A stretch of 64,000 bases of DNA, taken from NCBI RefSeq assembly GCF_024054565.1, contig NZ_JAMXLR010000036.1:496001-560000 (forward strand), written 5' to 3'. The stretch is from Aeoliella straminimaris. Lineage in GTDB: Bacteria; Planctomycetota; Planctomycetia; Pirellulales; Lacipirellulaceae. The notes beneath the pieces were generated by a model. It was not told where the DNA came from. It saw nothing but the letters and a program-made list of their open reading frames with translations, and made no database searches. Position numbers and translations under genes: made by a program. Positions 16,428 to 25,789 of this stretch are shown here, piece by piece (the first letter of the stretch is position 1; every line of letters begins with the position of its first letter).

Positions 16428-17078
16428 ATGCGAAAAGACGACCACGCGGCGTGTGAGGCTGCTCTGCAATGTCTCTGCGACAGTAAATCACTCCGATTGG
16501 CCATGGGGCCGGTATGTGCTCTTCTGCTGCTGGCATCTGCCGAGGCCCCTGCTGCGTCGATCCTGGGCGACAGCATTCAAATCGATGGGCAACTCGACGG
16601 CAGCTCGATTGGCCCAACCACCACCACGGCGAGCATGTCCAGTTTGTCGGTGCTAACCAACCCCGACGTTTACATTGAATGGGCCGATGACGATAGTTTC
16701 GACATCGCCATCGAGGGGGCGAGCTCCAATTTCGATTTCTCGCTTACGCTGTCCGACCTGCAGTTTGAGTCATCGCCGGGCAGTACGGTCGATATCATTG
16801 GCGCCAGTTTCAACTTTGCCGATAGCGACTACTCGTCCTACTTGTTCGATCCCGATTCCAACCCAACTGGCGCCACTCGACCGAGCGACCCCGTCGTCAC
16901 CTGGACGGCCGATTCGGTGACGGTTGCCTACGGTACCGACTGGAGTGGGCAACTAGCGGCCGACTGGCCGACATTGCGTTTCGATGTCACAACAGCCGTA
17001 CCGGAACCGGGCACGCTAACCTTGTCGGGTCTCTTCTGCCTGGGGCTGCTGGGCTCGTACCGATGGCGAGCGAAGTAG
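16428..17078 (+). CDS. PEP-CTERM exported protein
   Basis: 216 residues from the ATG at 16428, chosen because AGGAGA lies 6-11 nt upstream; the frame is open to 16299. A signal peptide spans about residues 22-46 (MGPVCALLLLASAEAPAAS). The C-terminus has the sorting tail VPEPGTLTLSGLF, a hydrophobic helix and the basic end YRWRAK. Such tails are processed by an exosortase and are typical of planctomycetes. The middle is Ser/Thr/Asp-rich beta sequence of unknown function. Confidence 0.85.
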   Translation: MRKDDHAACEAALQCLCDSKSLRLAMGPVCALLLLASAEAPAASILGDSIQIDGQLDGSSIGPTTTTASMSSLSVLTNPDVYIEWADDDSFDIAIEGASSNFDFSLTLSDLQFESSPGSTVDIIGASFNFADSDYSSYLFDPDSNPTGATRPSDPVVTWTADSVTVAYGTDWSGQLAADWPTLRFDVTTAVPEPGTLTLSGLFCLGLLGSYRWRAK

Positions 17079-17427
17079 TACCCGCCGTCTCTTAGAACGC
17101 AGGCCGGATAGCACGGACAGCTGGGCGGAGTTGCTCCTGCCACTTGTTGCGTCTTCCCCGGCCAGTTGTCCGTGTGCGTAGCACAAGAGGTCGGGGGGAA
17201 TGCATCCAGTTGCCTGCAAAACCTCTTGTCGCCAGCGACACCGACAATCGGTCGAACCAGCTTCTCCCGATGGCTAAACCTACTCCGACCGACTGTCGCT
17301 GCCACCCAATGAGTTACGGCAGCGGATACTCCAGACGCTGACGCTTCCGGCTCACCGGAGCTGTAGCTTGGCCAACTGGAGTTTTGAGTGTTTTGAGTAA
17401 CGGTTCTCGGCTCCTCGAAACTCGCCA
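17079..17427. other. 349-nt intergenic region with a REP-like motif
   Basis: No gene is seen. The motif GCTGACGCTTCCGGCTC at 17337-17353 recurs with one change at 47471-47487 in another intergenic region. The region separates the plus-strand PEP-CTERM gene from the end of the minus-strand PfpI gene, so it is a convergent spacer. Confidence 0.5.
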
Positions 17428-17997
17428 CTACCCAACCAGCACCTCTTGAAACGCCTTCATCCATACGGCGTTGGCGGGCCACGCTGGGGCGGTTACCAGG
17501 TTGCCGTCGACGCAGACGCTGTCGAGGCCTTCGGCCGGGGTGTCCCACGTGCCGCCGGCCGATTCGATTTCGGGGCGGACGGTCGGGTAACCTTGGCAGC
17601 GTTTGCCTTTCACCACGCCGGCGGCCGTCAGAATGAGCGGGCCGTGGCACGTGGCCGCAATCGGTTTGTCGGCCGTGGCAAAGTACTTCACCACCTTGAG
17701 CACCCGTTGATCGATCGCCAGGTACTCGGGCGCCCGCCCGCCGGGCACCACCAGGGCGTCGTAGCTTTCGGGTTCCACTTTGGCGAACGTGGCGTTCAGG
17801 GCAAAGTTGTGCCCTCGCTTTTCGCTGTAGGTTTGTTGGCCCTCAAAGTCGTGAATGGCGGTGGCCACGGTGTCGCCGGCCGACTTGTCGGGGCACACCG
17901 CGTGGACCTCGTGGCCAAACGCCTGCAGGATCTGAAAGGGAACCATCACTTCGTAGTCTTCGACGAAGTCGCCAACGATCATCAGAATCTTGGACAT
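17428..17997 (-). CDS. DJ-1/PfpI family protein
   Basis: 189 residues from the ATG at 17997; the 34 residues encoded upstream are not family-like. The nucleophile elbow is [13 protein letters not shown] with Cys117-His118, and the conserved acidic residue near the start is Glu13 in DFVEDYE. This fits the PfpI/YhbO branch (class I amidotransferase-like fold) of peptidase, deglycase or stress proteins. It is a cytoplasmic enzyme and the substrate is not deducible. Length is normal. Confidence 0.88.
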   Translation of the reverse strand: MSKILMIVGDFVEDYEVMVPFQILQAFGHEVHAVCPDKSAGDTVATAIHDFEGQQTYSEKRGHNFALNATFAKVEPESYDALVVPGGRAPEYLAIDQRVLKVVKYFATADKPIAATCHGPLILTAAGVVKGKRCQGYPTVRPEIESAGGTWDTPAEGLDSVCVDGNLVTAPAWPANAVWMKAFQEVLVG

Positions 17998-18119
17998 GAG
18001 TTTGTGCAGGCCTGAGTTGGGGGAGGGGATGGTCGCCCGCCGGGACGTTGGGCGATGCAACGTTGTTTGCTGTTTAACATGCGACAGTCTGCCGGCCAAC
18101 TACCGGGACGTCGCCGCGG

Positions 18120-18521
18120 CTACTCTTTGTCGAGCAGCAAGTAATCGGGTATCCGCTGGATGTTGCCCTCGCGGTCGACGCAGGCCAGGGTGCTGGAGCC
18201 TTCGGCGATCAACAGGCCATCGCGGTGCACCAGGTACTCGTGGTCGATGCGGGCGCCCCGCGCCTTGATCGTCCGGACGGAGATCTCCAGGGTGTCGCCA
18301 AACCGGGCGGGCATGCGGTAGGCGCAGGCAATCTTGTTGACCACCAGGATCACGCCGTCGCGTTCGAGGTCGGCGTACTCGTGCCCCAGGAACCGGAGGT
18401 GGTGCACGCGGGCGACTTCGAAATACTTGAAGAAGTTGGCGTGGTGCACGACGCCTTGGGCATCGGTTTCGTAGTAACGAACTTCAACGGAGAACTTAAA
18501 TTCGCGAGACACGGTGGCCAC
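18120..18521 (-). CDS. YbgC/4HBT-type acyl-CoA thioesterase
   Basis: A 133-residue single hotdog domain starting with GTG at 18521, supported by GGAGGG just upstream. The motif YYETDAQGVVHHANFFKYF contains the Asp used by 4-hydroxybenzoyl-CoA thioesterase-type enzymes. It should hydrolyse short or aromatic acyl-CoAs. It lies 122 nt upstream of, and co-directional with, the PfpI gene, so co-transcription is possible. Confidence 0.87.
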   Translation of the reverse strand: MATVSREFKFSVEVRYYETDAQGVVHHANFFKYFEVARVHHLRFLGHEYADLERDGVILVVNKIACAYRMPARFGDTLEISVRTIKARGARIDHEYLVHRDGLLIAEGSSTLACVDREGNIQRIPDYLLLDKE

Positions 18522-18732
18522 GGCCCTCCATGGCGGGGTGAAATTGGACCAGCCATCCGTTATAGCGGACCCGCCACAGCACGGCAGCGCCCGGTGTCGG
18601 GGGGGCGAAAAGAGTCGCGTTGAATTAACTACCCAATAGACCTATACTTACGTCAAACTTCGCAGCTCAGGCTCATCTCATCGCCGACATCGACGTCGGC
18701 CATCCGAAACGTAACTTGAAGGAAGAACCTCT

Positions 18733-19230
18733 ATGAGTATTGGCGAGGGAGCGGGAACCGACTTTGTCACAGCGCGTGGCCGAGACTATCCGTCGATCCG
18801 GCAATTCACCGTGTTTCTGGAAAACCGCGTCGGCCAATTGGTCGAAGTGGTGCGGAAATTCCAGGGCAGCAAGGTTCGTATTGTGGCCCTGAGTATCTCC
18901 GATTCGACCGAATGTGCGTTGGTTCGCTTCCTGCTCAGCGACCCCGAGGCGGGGCGCGAAATCCTGGAACGGGCGGGCCTGGCCCTGGTGGAATCGGACC
19001 TGATTGGCATCGAATTGCCCGATACGCCCCAGCCGATGCTACAGATGTGTACGGCCCTGTTGGCGGCAGAAATCAACATTACCCAGGTCTATCCGCTGCT
19101 GGTCCGCCCCACGGGCCGGCCGGCCGTAGCGGTGATGGTCGACAACATCGAAATGGCGCTCGATACTCTCACCAGCCAGGGCTTCAAGCTGATCAACGAA
19201 GATGAGCTGAAGCAATACGACTCGCCGTGA
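18733..19230 (+). CDS. Tandem ACT-domain regulatory protein
   Basis: 165 residues with two ACT-type modules: IRQFTVFLENRVGQLVEVV (about 21-39) opens the first, and a second follows at about 100-160 (CTALLAAEINITQVYPLLV). There is no catalytic domain. Free-standing ACT pairs bind amino acids and regulate partner enzymes or transcription. The first module resembles the ACT of the acetolactate synthase small subunit, but no ilvB is nearby. It is a cytoplasmic protein. Confidence 0.8.
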   Translation: MSIGEGAGTDFVTARGRDYPSIRQFTVFLENRVGQLVEVVRKFQGSKVRIVALSISDSTECALVRFLLSDPEAGREILERAGLALVESDLIGIELPDTPQPMLQMCTALLAAEINITQVYPLLVRPTGRPAVAVMVDNIEMALDTLTSQGFKLINEDELKQYDSP

Positions 19231-19343
19231 GTTGCGAATTTTCCTCACAGCCCGGTATGGACCCGTCGCAGAGGGCTGTCCACACTTGCAGAGTAGCGAC
19301 TTAGTCCGCGGCCGCCTTCCACCTCGATCGACCTCCCCCTCCG

Positions 19344-20057
19344 ATGCCCATCCAAGTAACTTGCCCCGGTTGCCTGAAGCGTTTTACCGTTGCCGATAAG
19401 CACGCGGGAAAGCAGGGCCCGTGCCCCAGTTGTAAGAAGACGATCACCATTCCCAAGCTGGAAGACCAGGTGGTCATCCACGAGCAGCCCTCGGGTCCGG
19501 TGGACTCGAAGGGTCGCAGCGTTCTGAAGACCTTCCGCCGCCAGGACAGCAAGTTCTCGCCGCTGATGGCCCTCAGTGCGTTGGGTGTCGTGGTGGTGGC
19601 CTGTTTAGTGGCTTTCTTGCTCAAGGGCTTCGTGGCAACGGCGAGCGTGGTCCCCGCCGTGCTGGTGATGTGTGGCGCCGCGGCGGTGCTGGGCCCGTTT
19701 GTCGCGGCCGGAGGATACATGTTCCTGCGCGACGACGAACTCGAGCCCTATCGCGGGGCGCAGCTCTGGTTGCGGGCCGCGGCATGCGGTGTGGGGTTCG
19801 CCCTGGCTTGGCTGTTGTTCGCGTTCATCCTCAGCCGGCTTACCACGCCGGAGGATGTAAAGTCGGGCCTGCAATTATGGCAACTTTTGATACCGCTGGC
19901 CGTGATGTTCATGGTGGGTTTGCTCTCGGCCTACGCGAGCTTGGAGCTGGACCCCGCCAGTGCGGTAATGCTGTTTGCCTTGTTCTTCATCTTCACCGGA
20001 CTCTTGCGGCTGTTGATGGGCCTGTCGTTCCTGCCGGGCCTGGTGCTAGGCGGCTAA
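19344..20057 (+). CDS. Zinc-ribbon multi-pass membrane protein
   Basis: 237 residues. The N-terminus is a small zinc ribbon (CPGC at 8-11 and CPSC at 27-30) of the MJ0042-like kind. A short linker and then about five transmembrane helices follow (from residue 72 onward). Zinc-ribbon plus membrane-helix proteins are abundant in planctomycetes, and no function is assigned. It ends 19 nt before the HD-domain gene, which suggests an operon. Confidence 0.75.
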   Translation: MPIQVTCPGCLKRFTVADKHAGKQGPCPSCKKTITIPKLEDQVVIHEQPSGPVDSKGRSVLKTFRRQDSKFSPLMALSALGVVVVACLVAFLLKGFVATASVVPAVLVMCGAAAVLGPFVAAGGYMFLRDDELEPYRGAQLWLRAAACGVGFALAWLLFAFILSRLTTPEDVKSGLQLWQLLIPLAVMFMVGLLSAYASLELDPASAVMLFALFFIFTGLLRLLMGLSFLPGLVLGG

Positions 20058-20076
20058 CCACAAACCGACGGCCGCC

Positions 20077-21399
20077 ATGACGGACGATCTGCACTCCATT
20101 CCCGAGTTCGCTTCGCGTCACGCGCCGCAAGGATTGCTTCGCCTGCCACCGGGCGAGGACGTGCCGCTGACGCCGCGGATCCGTCGACTGATCGATACCC
20201 CCGCCTTTCGGCGATTGAGCGACGTTTCGCAACTGGGGCTGGTTCGCATGGTGTATCCCGGGGCAGGGCACTCGCGATTCGAGCATTCGCTGGGCGTGTA
20301 TCGCGTGGCGCTCGACTTCCTGGAGCGACTCGCGAGCGACACCCGCTTCGCCGGACTGGTGACCGCTCGCCAGGCCGAGTGCTTTCTGCTGGCGGCATTG
20401 CTGCACGACATCGGCCACTACCCGTACTGCCACCCGTTGGAAGACATCGCCCTGGACAGCGTGATTCATCACGAGGCGACCGCCCGCACCGCGATTACCG
20501 AAGGACCCGTGGCGGCGGCCTTGGCCGACGATTGGAACGTCTCGCCGCAGCAGGTGGCCGACCTGATCGAAGGCCGAGTCGACACGCCTGGCGAGCGGGC
20601 GCTCAGCAGCATGCTCTCGGGTCCCATCGATGTCGACAAGGTCGACTACCTGGCCCGCGATAGCATGCATTGCGGCGTGCCCTACGGGCGGAACTTCGAT
20701 CAGCGGCGGCTGGTGTCGAGCCTGTGCTTGAATGCATCGGGCGATCGCCTGGCGGTGACTGAGAAAGGCAAGACGGCCGCCGAATTGATGGTGTTTGCCC
20801 GCTATGTGATGTTCAGCGAGGTGTACTGGCACCATGCAGCGCGGTCGGCCACCGCCATGTTGCAGCGGGCTGTGTACGATCTGGAGAACGAGCTGGACTG
20901 GGGGCTGATTTTTTCGGCCACCGACGAACAGTTCGCCAGCCATCTGTTGGCCGTCGGCCAAGGGCGGCCTGCCGAGGGGCTGGTGCGGTCGCTGTTTGGC
21001 GGACAGCGACAACTTTACAAGCGAGTGGGCCAGTACAGTTTGCTCGACTCGCCAGCCGTGTACGAACTGGTGGCCCGACGGCCGTACGAGTGGTTGGTGA
21101 ATTGCAGCACGCGACTGGCGGAACGTATCGCCGATAAAACGGGCGAGGTGGTTGCGTCGCACGATGTGCTGATCGATGCCCCGCCAGTGAAGTTGGAGGT
21201 GCAGTTTAATGTCGACGTCTACTCCAGCAAGGCGAACACCTACCGTCCCCTGGGCGAAGTCTCGCCGGTGGTGCGGACGCTCGCCCGCGAGCAGTTCGAC
21301 AACTACGTGAAGCGAGTCCGCGTGTTCGCCAGCCCGCCGGTGGCGAATGCCGTAGCCCAGTTGGATCTGGACGAGCTGCTTACCTTGGTGGCCAGCTAG
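20077..21399 (+). CDS. HD-domain phosphohydrolase (SAMHD1/dGTPase-like)
   Basis: A 440-residue protein with an HD domain: HSRFEHSLGVYR gives the first His, LLHDIGHYPYCH the HD pair, and VDYLARDSMHCG the later Asp. The arrangement is that of YfbR/SAMHD1-like dNTP triphosphohydrolases, which hydrolyse dNTPs to nucleosides and triphosphate. The C-terminal third is alpha-helical without a named domain. The physiological substrate is not certain. It converges with the response-regulator gene with only 14 nt between stops. Confidence 0.85.
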   Translation: MTDDLHSIPEFASRHAPQGLLRLPPGEDVPLTPRIRRLIDTPAFRRLSDVSQLGLVRMVYPGAGHSRFEHSLGVYRVALDFLERLASDTRFAGLVTARQAECFLLAALLHDIGHYPYCHPLEDIALDSVIHHEATARTAITEGPVAAALADDWNVSPQQVADLIEGRVDTPGERALSSMLSGPIDVDKVDYLARDSMHCGVPYGRNFDQRRLVSSLCLNASGDRLAVTEKGKTAAELMVFARYVMFSEVYWHHAARSATAMLQRAVYDLENELDWGLIFSATDEQFASHLLAVGQGRPAEGLVRSLFGGQRQLYKRVGQYSLLDSPAVYELVARRPYEWLVNCSTRLAERIADKTGEVVASHDVLIDAPPVKLEVQFNVDVYSSKANTYRPLGEVSPVVRTLAREQFDNYVKRVRVFASPPVANAVAQLDLDELLTLVAS

Positions 21400-21413
21400 C
21401 GGAGTTCGTGGTG

Positions 21414-22604
21414 CTAGACCGTCACCGTGGCGTTATCGACCGCCAGGTGAGTGACATCGTTCGGGCATGAAGAAGCACACACTGTTACCACGTCGCTCGC
21501 CAATAGGTTGCCGTAGTGGTTCAGCAGCTTTTCCAGAGCCACGGCCGACAGGCGTTGGCCGCGACGCAGCAGCCGCGAGTCGTCGCGGGTCATGACGTCG
21601 GCATACAACACCATGCCCTCTTCCAGCTCTTCCAGTGTTAAGCTGACCGGCGTCAGATGATCGGAGCAGATGGGGGTTCGTTCGAGTTCCTGGTCGAACA
21701 CCGTATGCAGTTTCGGCAGCAACTGCCGCATCTCGGCAACAGCATCTTTCGTGCTGACCCCGACGCGTGACAGGAAGTTCCATTGCATGGCGATGCGGAG
21801 CAGGGTGGCTCCCACTGCGATGATTTCGTCTTCCTGAGGTGCCAGCGAGATGGTGCAGTTACCATCGACGTGGACCTGCTCACGAATGATCTTGGCGATC
21901 GTTCCCAGTCGAGGAATCTTTTCCAGCAGTCTGGCTCCCGTCGCTGCGCTTTCCATCAGGATCGCCTGCAACTCAGGATCTTCCGGCGCCGCAGTTTCCA
22001 GTTTGCGACGTTGCTCTTCGGGCAGGAGGGCGAAGCCAATCAGACCGAGTCGGGCGGCCAGCTTGTATTCCCAGCGGTCGGGGGCGCCGATGGCTTGGCG
22101 CAGGGTGTCGACCATCATTTCGATTTCGCTGGTGCGACTGAACACGTCTGGCTGCACGATCTCCAGCACGTCGGTAAGCACACCCACGGCACCGGCAAAT
22201 GTCTTGTGCAGCAACACTTTTTCGGCGGTCACCAGTCGATACTGGGCCAGCCCGGCATCCAGCGCTCGGCGGATGAGGTCGTGGTCGCAAGGTTTGTTGA
22301 GGAAGCGAAACACCTGCCCATCGTTTACGGCTTTGATGGCCGTGGCCTGATCCTGGTTGCCGGTCAGCATCATGTAGATGCTATCGGGGGCCAGCATGCG
22401 CGCTTGCTGGATCAACTGAATGCCATTCATTCCCGGCATCCGCATGTCGGTCATCACTACGGCAAAACCACCGCTGGCCTCGATCTCGGCAAGCGCTGCG
22501 TCGCCCGAGTTGGTGGTGGTCAGGTCGTAATAGTCTCCGAGGCGCCGCCGCAGTCCATTCAGCAGCGGCTGTTCGTCGTCGACAATCAGAATTCTCTCGC
22601 TCAT
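21414..22604 (-). CDS. Response regulator with a degenerate HD-GYP-like output domain
   Basis: 396 residues. Residues 1-125 are a complete receiver domain: acidic pair Asp9-Asp10, phosphoacceptor Asp53 in MTDMRMPG, and Lys in RFLNKPCDHD. The rest has the helical plan of RpfG-type HD-GYP proteins. Where LHDIG is expected it reads LGLIG, and no GYP motif is visible, so c-di-GMP phosphodiesterase activity is unlikely. It lies 92 nt downstream of its presumed histidine kinase and is probably phosphorylated by it. Confidence 0.85.
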   Translation of the reverse strand: MSERILIVDDEQPLLNGLRRRLGDYYDLTTTNSGDAALAEIEASGGFAVVMTDMRMPGMNGIQLIQQARMLAPDSIYMMLTGNQDQATAIKAVNDGQVFRFLNKPCDHDLIRRALDAGLAQYRLVTAEKVLLHKTFAGAVGVLTDVLEIVQPDVFSRTSEIEMMVDTLRQAIGAPDRWEYKLAARLGLIGFALLPEEQRRKLETAAPEDPELQAILMESAATGARLLEKIPRLGTIAKIIREQVHVDGNCTISLAPQEDEIIAVGATLLRIAMQWNFLSRVGVSTKDAVAEMRQLLPKLHTVFDQELERTPICSDHLTPVSLTLEELEEGMVLYADVMTRDDSRLLRRGQRLSAVALEKLLNHYGNLLASDVVTVCASSCPNDVTHLAVDNATVTV

Positions 22605-22696
22605 GCTGCTCTATCCCCCCCGGTGGCGCGCAAACTGAAGACGGTGAATGAGGTTTTCTGTGTCAAAAAGTCTACAACAGAGAATTCACCGCACGT

Positions 22697-24292
22697 CTAA
22701 GTTGCGGCGATTACTACTCCCGCTTGCGGGTGTTGCGGATGGTAACAGTCAGCAATGGGAAGTTTCAGGGAGAAAACGGTTCCTTGCCCCATTCTGGAAA
22801 CGAAATCCAACTGCCCTCGGTGCTTGTTGGTGACGATGTCGTGCGAAATGGCTAGACCCTGACCGGTACCTTGCCCGACTTCCTTGGTGGTAAAGAAGGG
22901 GTCGAACACCCGACAACGGATTTCCTCCGGGATTCCGTCGCCGTTGTCTTCGATTTCGACGTTGGCGTTCTCTGCATCGCAGAAAGTACGGATGGTGATG
23001 ACCCCTGCAGGTCGTTCGAGGTCGCCATACTTCTCTCGCAGGGCGTCGGCGGCATTGACCACCAGGTTCAGCAGTACCTGGTTTATCTCTGCAGGGAGCA
23101 GCGGTATCGCGGGCAGGTTTTCATCGAGTTCCAGTTCCACCTTGGCGACATACTTCCAACGGTTACGACTGATCGTCACGGTGTTGCGAACCAGTTGATT
23201 CAAGTCGGACAGTTCTTTCTCGGCGGTGCCAGGGTGTGAGAAGTACTTCATCGCTCGGACAATGGTAACTACCCGTTCGATGCCGTCCTGGCTTTCGATC
23301 AACGCAGCAGGCACCTCGCGTTTTAATTCTTCGTAGTGGCTCTGTTCTAACATGGCATTGATTTGCCGACGCCGCTCGCTCCAGGGAATGTCGGGACCGG
23401 TCATGTCGGCGATTTGCGAGTACATCTCGGTCATTGCCAGTAGGCGGTCAATGCACTCTTTGAGATAGAGCGTGTTATCCGAGATGAACTGCATGGGCGT
23501 GTTGATTTCGTGAGAGATGCCCGCCGCAAGTTGTCCGATCGATTCGAGCTTCTGAGCGTTGACGAGTTTTTGCGCCATCAGTTTCGCTTCCCTTACCGAG
23601 GCCTCTAACTCTTCGGTGCGCTGCTGAAGTTCGGCAGTTCGCTGCTGTACAATTTGCTCGGTACTGGCCTTGGCCTGCTCGAGTTGGGCCTGCGTGAGGG
23701 CCGCCTGCCGCATGTCGCGCATGCCCACGATGCAACTCCACACCAGGAACACGTCTTCGAAGAGCACCCAGCCTGCGTGTTCCAGGGCCCTCCCCAAACT
23801 GGGTGTGAGCACGCCAAACACGGAATTGGGCCAGAACACCCCCCGCAGCAGGTGGTCGCTCGCCACGACCACGGTGGCCGGAACCAGCACTCGCCAGTCG
23901 CGATAGAACGCTAAAAAGGCCAACGAGCCAAACACGTGAAAGTGCGACTCGATCCGACCGCCCGACAGGTGAATCAGCAGAGCCGAGTAGGCGGCCTGCG
24001 CCACGGAAATTGTCATTCGAGTCGCCATCGAGCCCGGCTTCAGAATGGCCATCGCGATCGGTGCTGCTGCGAGCAGTCCCCCCAGCAGCACCGATGCCCA
24101 GATGTGAACGTGCAGGTAGTGCTCGTTGCCTCTCCAGGATAGCGGGGTGAACCAGGCGGCTGCAGCCACTGCGGCGATCCACTGAACCACAAACAGCACA
24201 GCAAACAAACGATCGGTCTGTTTGTAGAGCTCGAATGTCCGCGCACCGAGGATTTCCCGGGCGCGCCTGGTTGTTTGTGGACTCTCCAACAT
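22697..24292 (-). CDS. Membrane sensor histidine kinase
   Basis: 531 residues from the ATG at 24292. About six transmembrane helices span residues 20-200, without a large periplasmic sensor. A coiled coil of roughly 50 residues follows (QLEQAKASTEQIVQQRTAEL). The H-box is GQLAAGISHEINTP, the N-box LVVNAADALREKYGD, and the G boxes EDNGDGIPEE and GTGQGLAISHDI. This is the HisKA/HATPase_c type that autophosphorylates on His. It lies between a RedB-like thioredoxin-fold gene (36 nt upstream) and its response regulator. Confidence 0.9.
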   Translation of the reverse strand: MLESPQTTRRAREILGARTFELYKQTDRLFAVLFVVQWIAAVAAAAWFTPLSWRGNEHYLHVHIWASVLLGGLLAAAPIAMAILKPGSMATRMTISVAQAAYSALLIHLSGGRIESHFHVFGSLAFLAFYRDWRVLVPATVVVASDHLLRGVFWPNSVFGVLTPSLGRALEHAGWVLFEDVFLVWSCIVGMRDMRQAALTQAQLEQAKASTEQIVQQRTAELQQRTEELEASVREAKLMAQKLVNAQKLESIGQLAAGISHEINTPMQFISDNTLYLKECIDRLLAMTEMYSQIADMTGPDIPWSERRRQINAMLEQSHYEELKREVPAALIESQDGIERVVTIVRAMKYFSHPGTAEKELSDLNQLVRNTVTISRNRWKYVAKVELELDENLPAIPLLPAEINQVLLNLVVNAADALREKYGDLERPAGVITIRTFCDAENANVEIEDNGDGIPEEIRCRVFDPFFTTKEVGQGTGQGLAISHDIVTNKHRGQLDFVSRMGQGTVFSLKLPIADCYHPQHPQAGVVIAAT

Positions 24293-24327
24293 GATTTCAG
24301 CCTTGTCGATGGCGTTCGATCCAATCG

Positions 24328-24939
24328 CTAAGGGGATGTTGCAGGACGCTCGAGTGGACACCCATAGACATCTGTGCTGGTGGTCGCCGGCGGCTGGTTC
24401 TCAAGCAACGACAGAATGCATTGCGAACCCACGCTATCTCCCTCGTGTCCACGGGCAACGGTGATGCCACCGTAGAACAGGGCGCTACCTGTGGGGCCAT
24501 ACAGCACCACGGAACCGGAAGTGCGCATGCCGAGTGTGCGCGCCGTTCGGCCCTCCACGTCCCGAACAATCGTCGTGTTAGGAAGTGTCGCCAGGTGACT
24601 CATGAGCCATGTCTCACCAAATTCTCGGGGGGCGCTTTCGGGCTGATACATCAGCACCTTGCAGGCAAGCACGTCGGAGTGGTCGTGCAGAATTCTCGCC
24701 AGTTCGTTGGCCGTCGCACGCGAACAGGTGCACTGGGGATGAATCGCCACAAACAGGCGGAAGGGCGTCCGCGGGTGCCAGTCGACGTCCAACGCGTCGA
24801 GCGGGGGCGTTTCCAAGGTGCCGGGCGACTGACTGTACGCAACCAGCATCGAGAAACCTACGACGGACGATGCCAGCCAGATCACCAGCGCGGCGATGCA
24901 GGCCAGGTCCGTGGTGCGGTTGGTCGCTTTGACTGGCAT
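24328..24939 (-). CDS. RedB-like membrane-anchored thioredoxin-fold protein
   Basis: 203 residues from the ATG at 24939; the longer frame upstream adds non-homologous residues. One N-terminal helix (about 11-34) is followed by a periplasmic thioredoxin-like domain. That domain contains AIHPQCTCSRATANEL with a CxC pair (Cys70, Cys72) instead of CxxC. Proteins of this layout are sometimes named RedB. It is the first gene of a three-gene unit with the histidine kinase and response regulator, so it may supply redox input. That link is an inference. Confidence 0.65.
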   Translation of the reverse strand: MPVKATNRTTDLACIAALVIWLASSVVGFSMLVAYSQSPGTLETPPLDALDVDWHPRTPFRLFVAIHPQCTCSRATANELARILHDHSDVLACKVLMYQPESAPREFGETWLMSHLATLPNTTIVRDVEGRTARTLGMRTSGSVVLYGPTGSALFYGGITVARGHEGDSVGSQCILSLLENQPPATTSTDVYGCPLERPATSP

Positions 24940-25336
24940 GAGGTTGCCCCGGGAAGCTCTCAGGTATGGCGGAATGGATGGACGCCGGATTGCGCCGCCT
25001 GCGACCCTGGGAGACAGACACGCTAAAACGTAGGACTTACATCGAAGCGCCTTCCGCCAATTGTGGAAAGCACCATCGGAAAATCTCAGCCCAGCGGTCT
25101 CTAGACCGGCCGAACATAAGGCCCAGGGGTGTTCGATGTCGGGTTTCCGAAGGGAAACCCTCGGATGGGCGCAAGCTCGGCTGGCATGACGGGTGGCCAC
25201 TATGGGGAAATCTCATCCACACCCGGAGGTCAGATTTATTGCCTTTCCCCGCAGTTCTGGGGTGGCCGAACGCCTCGGTGCTTGCAAGAATAATTAGAGC
25301 GCTAACCATTTTGCTCCCCGAAACCTGCGCCTTCTC
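24940..25336. other. 397-nt divergent intergenic region
   Basis: It lies between the RedB-like gene (minus) and the marR-type gene (plus), so promoters for both operons are expected. I see no supported gene, clear palindrome or hairpin with a T-run. Confidence 0.45.
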
Positions 25337-25789
25337 ATGCTCCGGTACGACTTTGACGACAGCGTTGGATACTGGATTACCAGTTCCCACCAAGCCTACA
25401 TGCGGGCATTTAACGATCGTCTGGAACCCCATGGCATTACCTTTCGGCAAGCACAATTGCTAGCGTTCTTGGCCATGGAGGGGCGACCGCTCAGCCAAAC
25501 CGAACTGGCCGCCCGCATGTTGATCGAACCTCCCAGCCTGGTGGGCATACTCGACCGAGCAGAAGAAGCAGGGCTCATTGAACGCCGCTGCTGCGACCAG
25601 GATCGACGGCGCAAGTTGATACATATCTTGCCGACCGCCCAGAAGGTCTGGAAGCAGATCGCCAAGTGCGGCCGCGAAATCCGCCAGCAGGCGGTGAAGG
25701 GGCTCAGTGAGGATGAAGTTAAAACACTACGCTATCTCTTGGATAAGGTCCGCGAGAATGTTTCCAGTGATGAAACTGCCGTTCGCTAA
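25337..25789 (+). CDS. MarR-family transcriptional regulator
   Basis: A 150-residue winged-helix regulator. The DNA-binding core is at about 45-95: RPLSQTELAARMLIEPP, then LVGILDRAEEAGLIERR and the wing DQDRRRKL. It likely controls the RND efflux genes it precedes. The coding region overlaps the start of the adaptor gene by about 20-30 nt, which suggests translational coupling and one promoter. Confidence 0.88.
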   Translation: MLRYDFDDSVGYWITSSHQAYMRAFNDRLEPHGITFRQAQLLAFLAMEGRPLSQTELAARMLIEPPSLVGILDRAEEAGLIERRCCDQDRRRKLIHILPTAQKVWKQIAKCGREIRQQAVKGLSEDEVKTLRYLLDKVRENVSSDETAVR

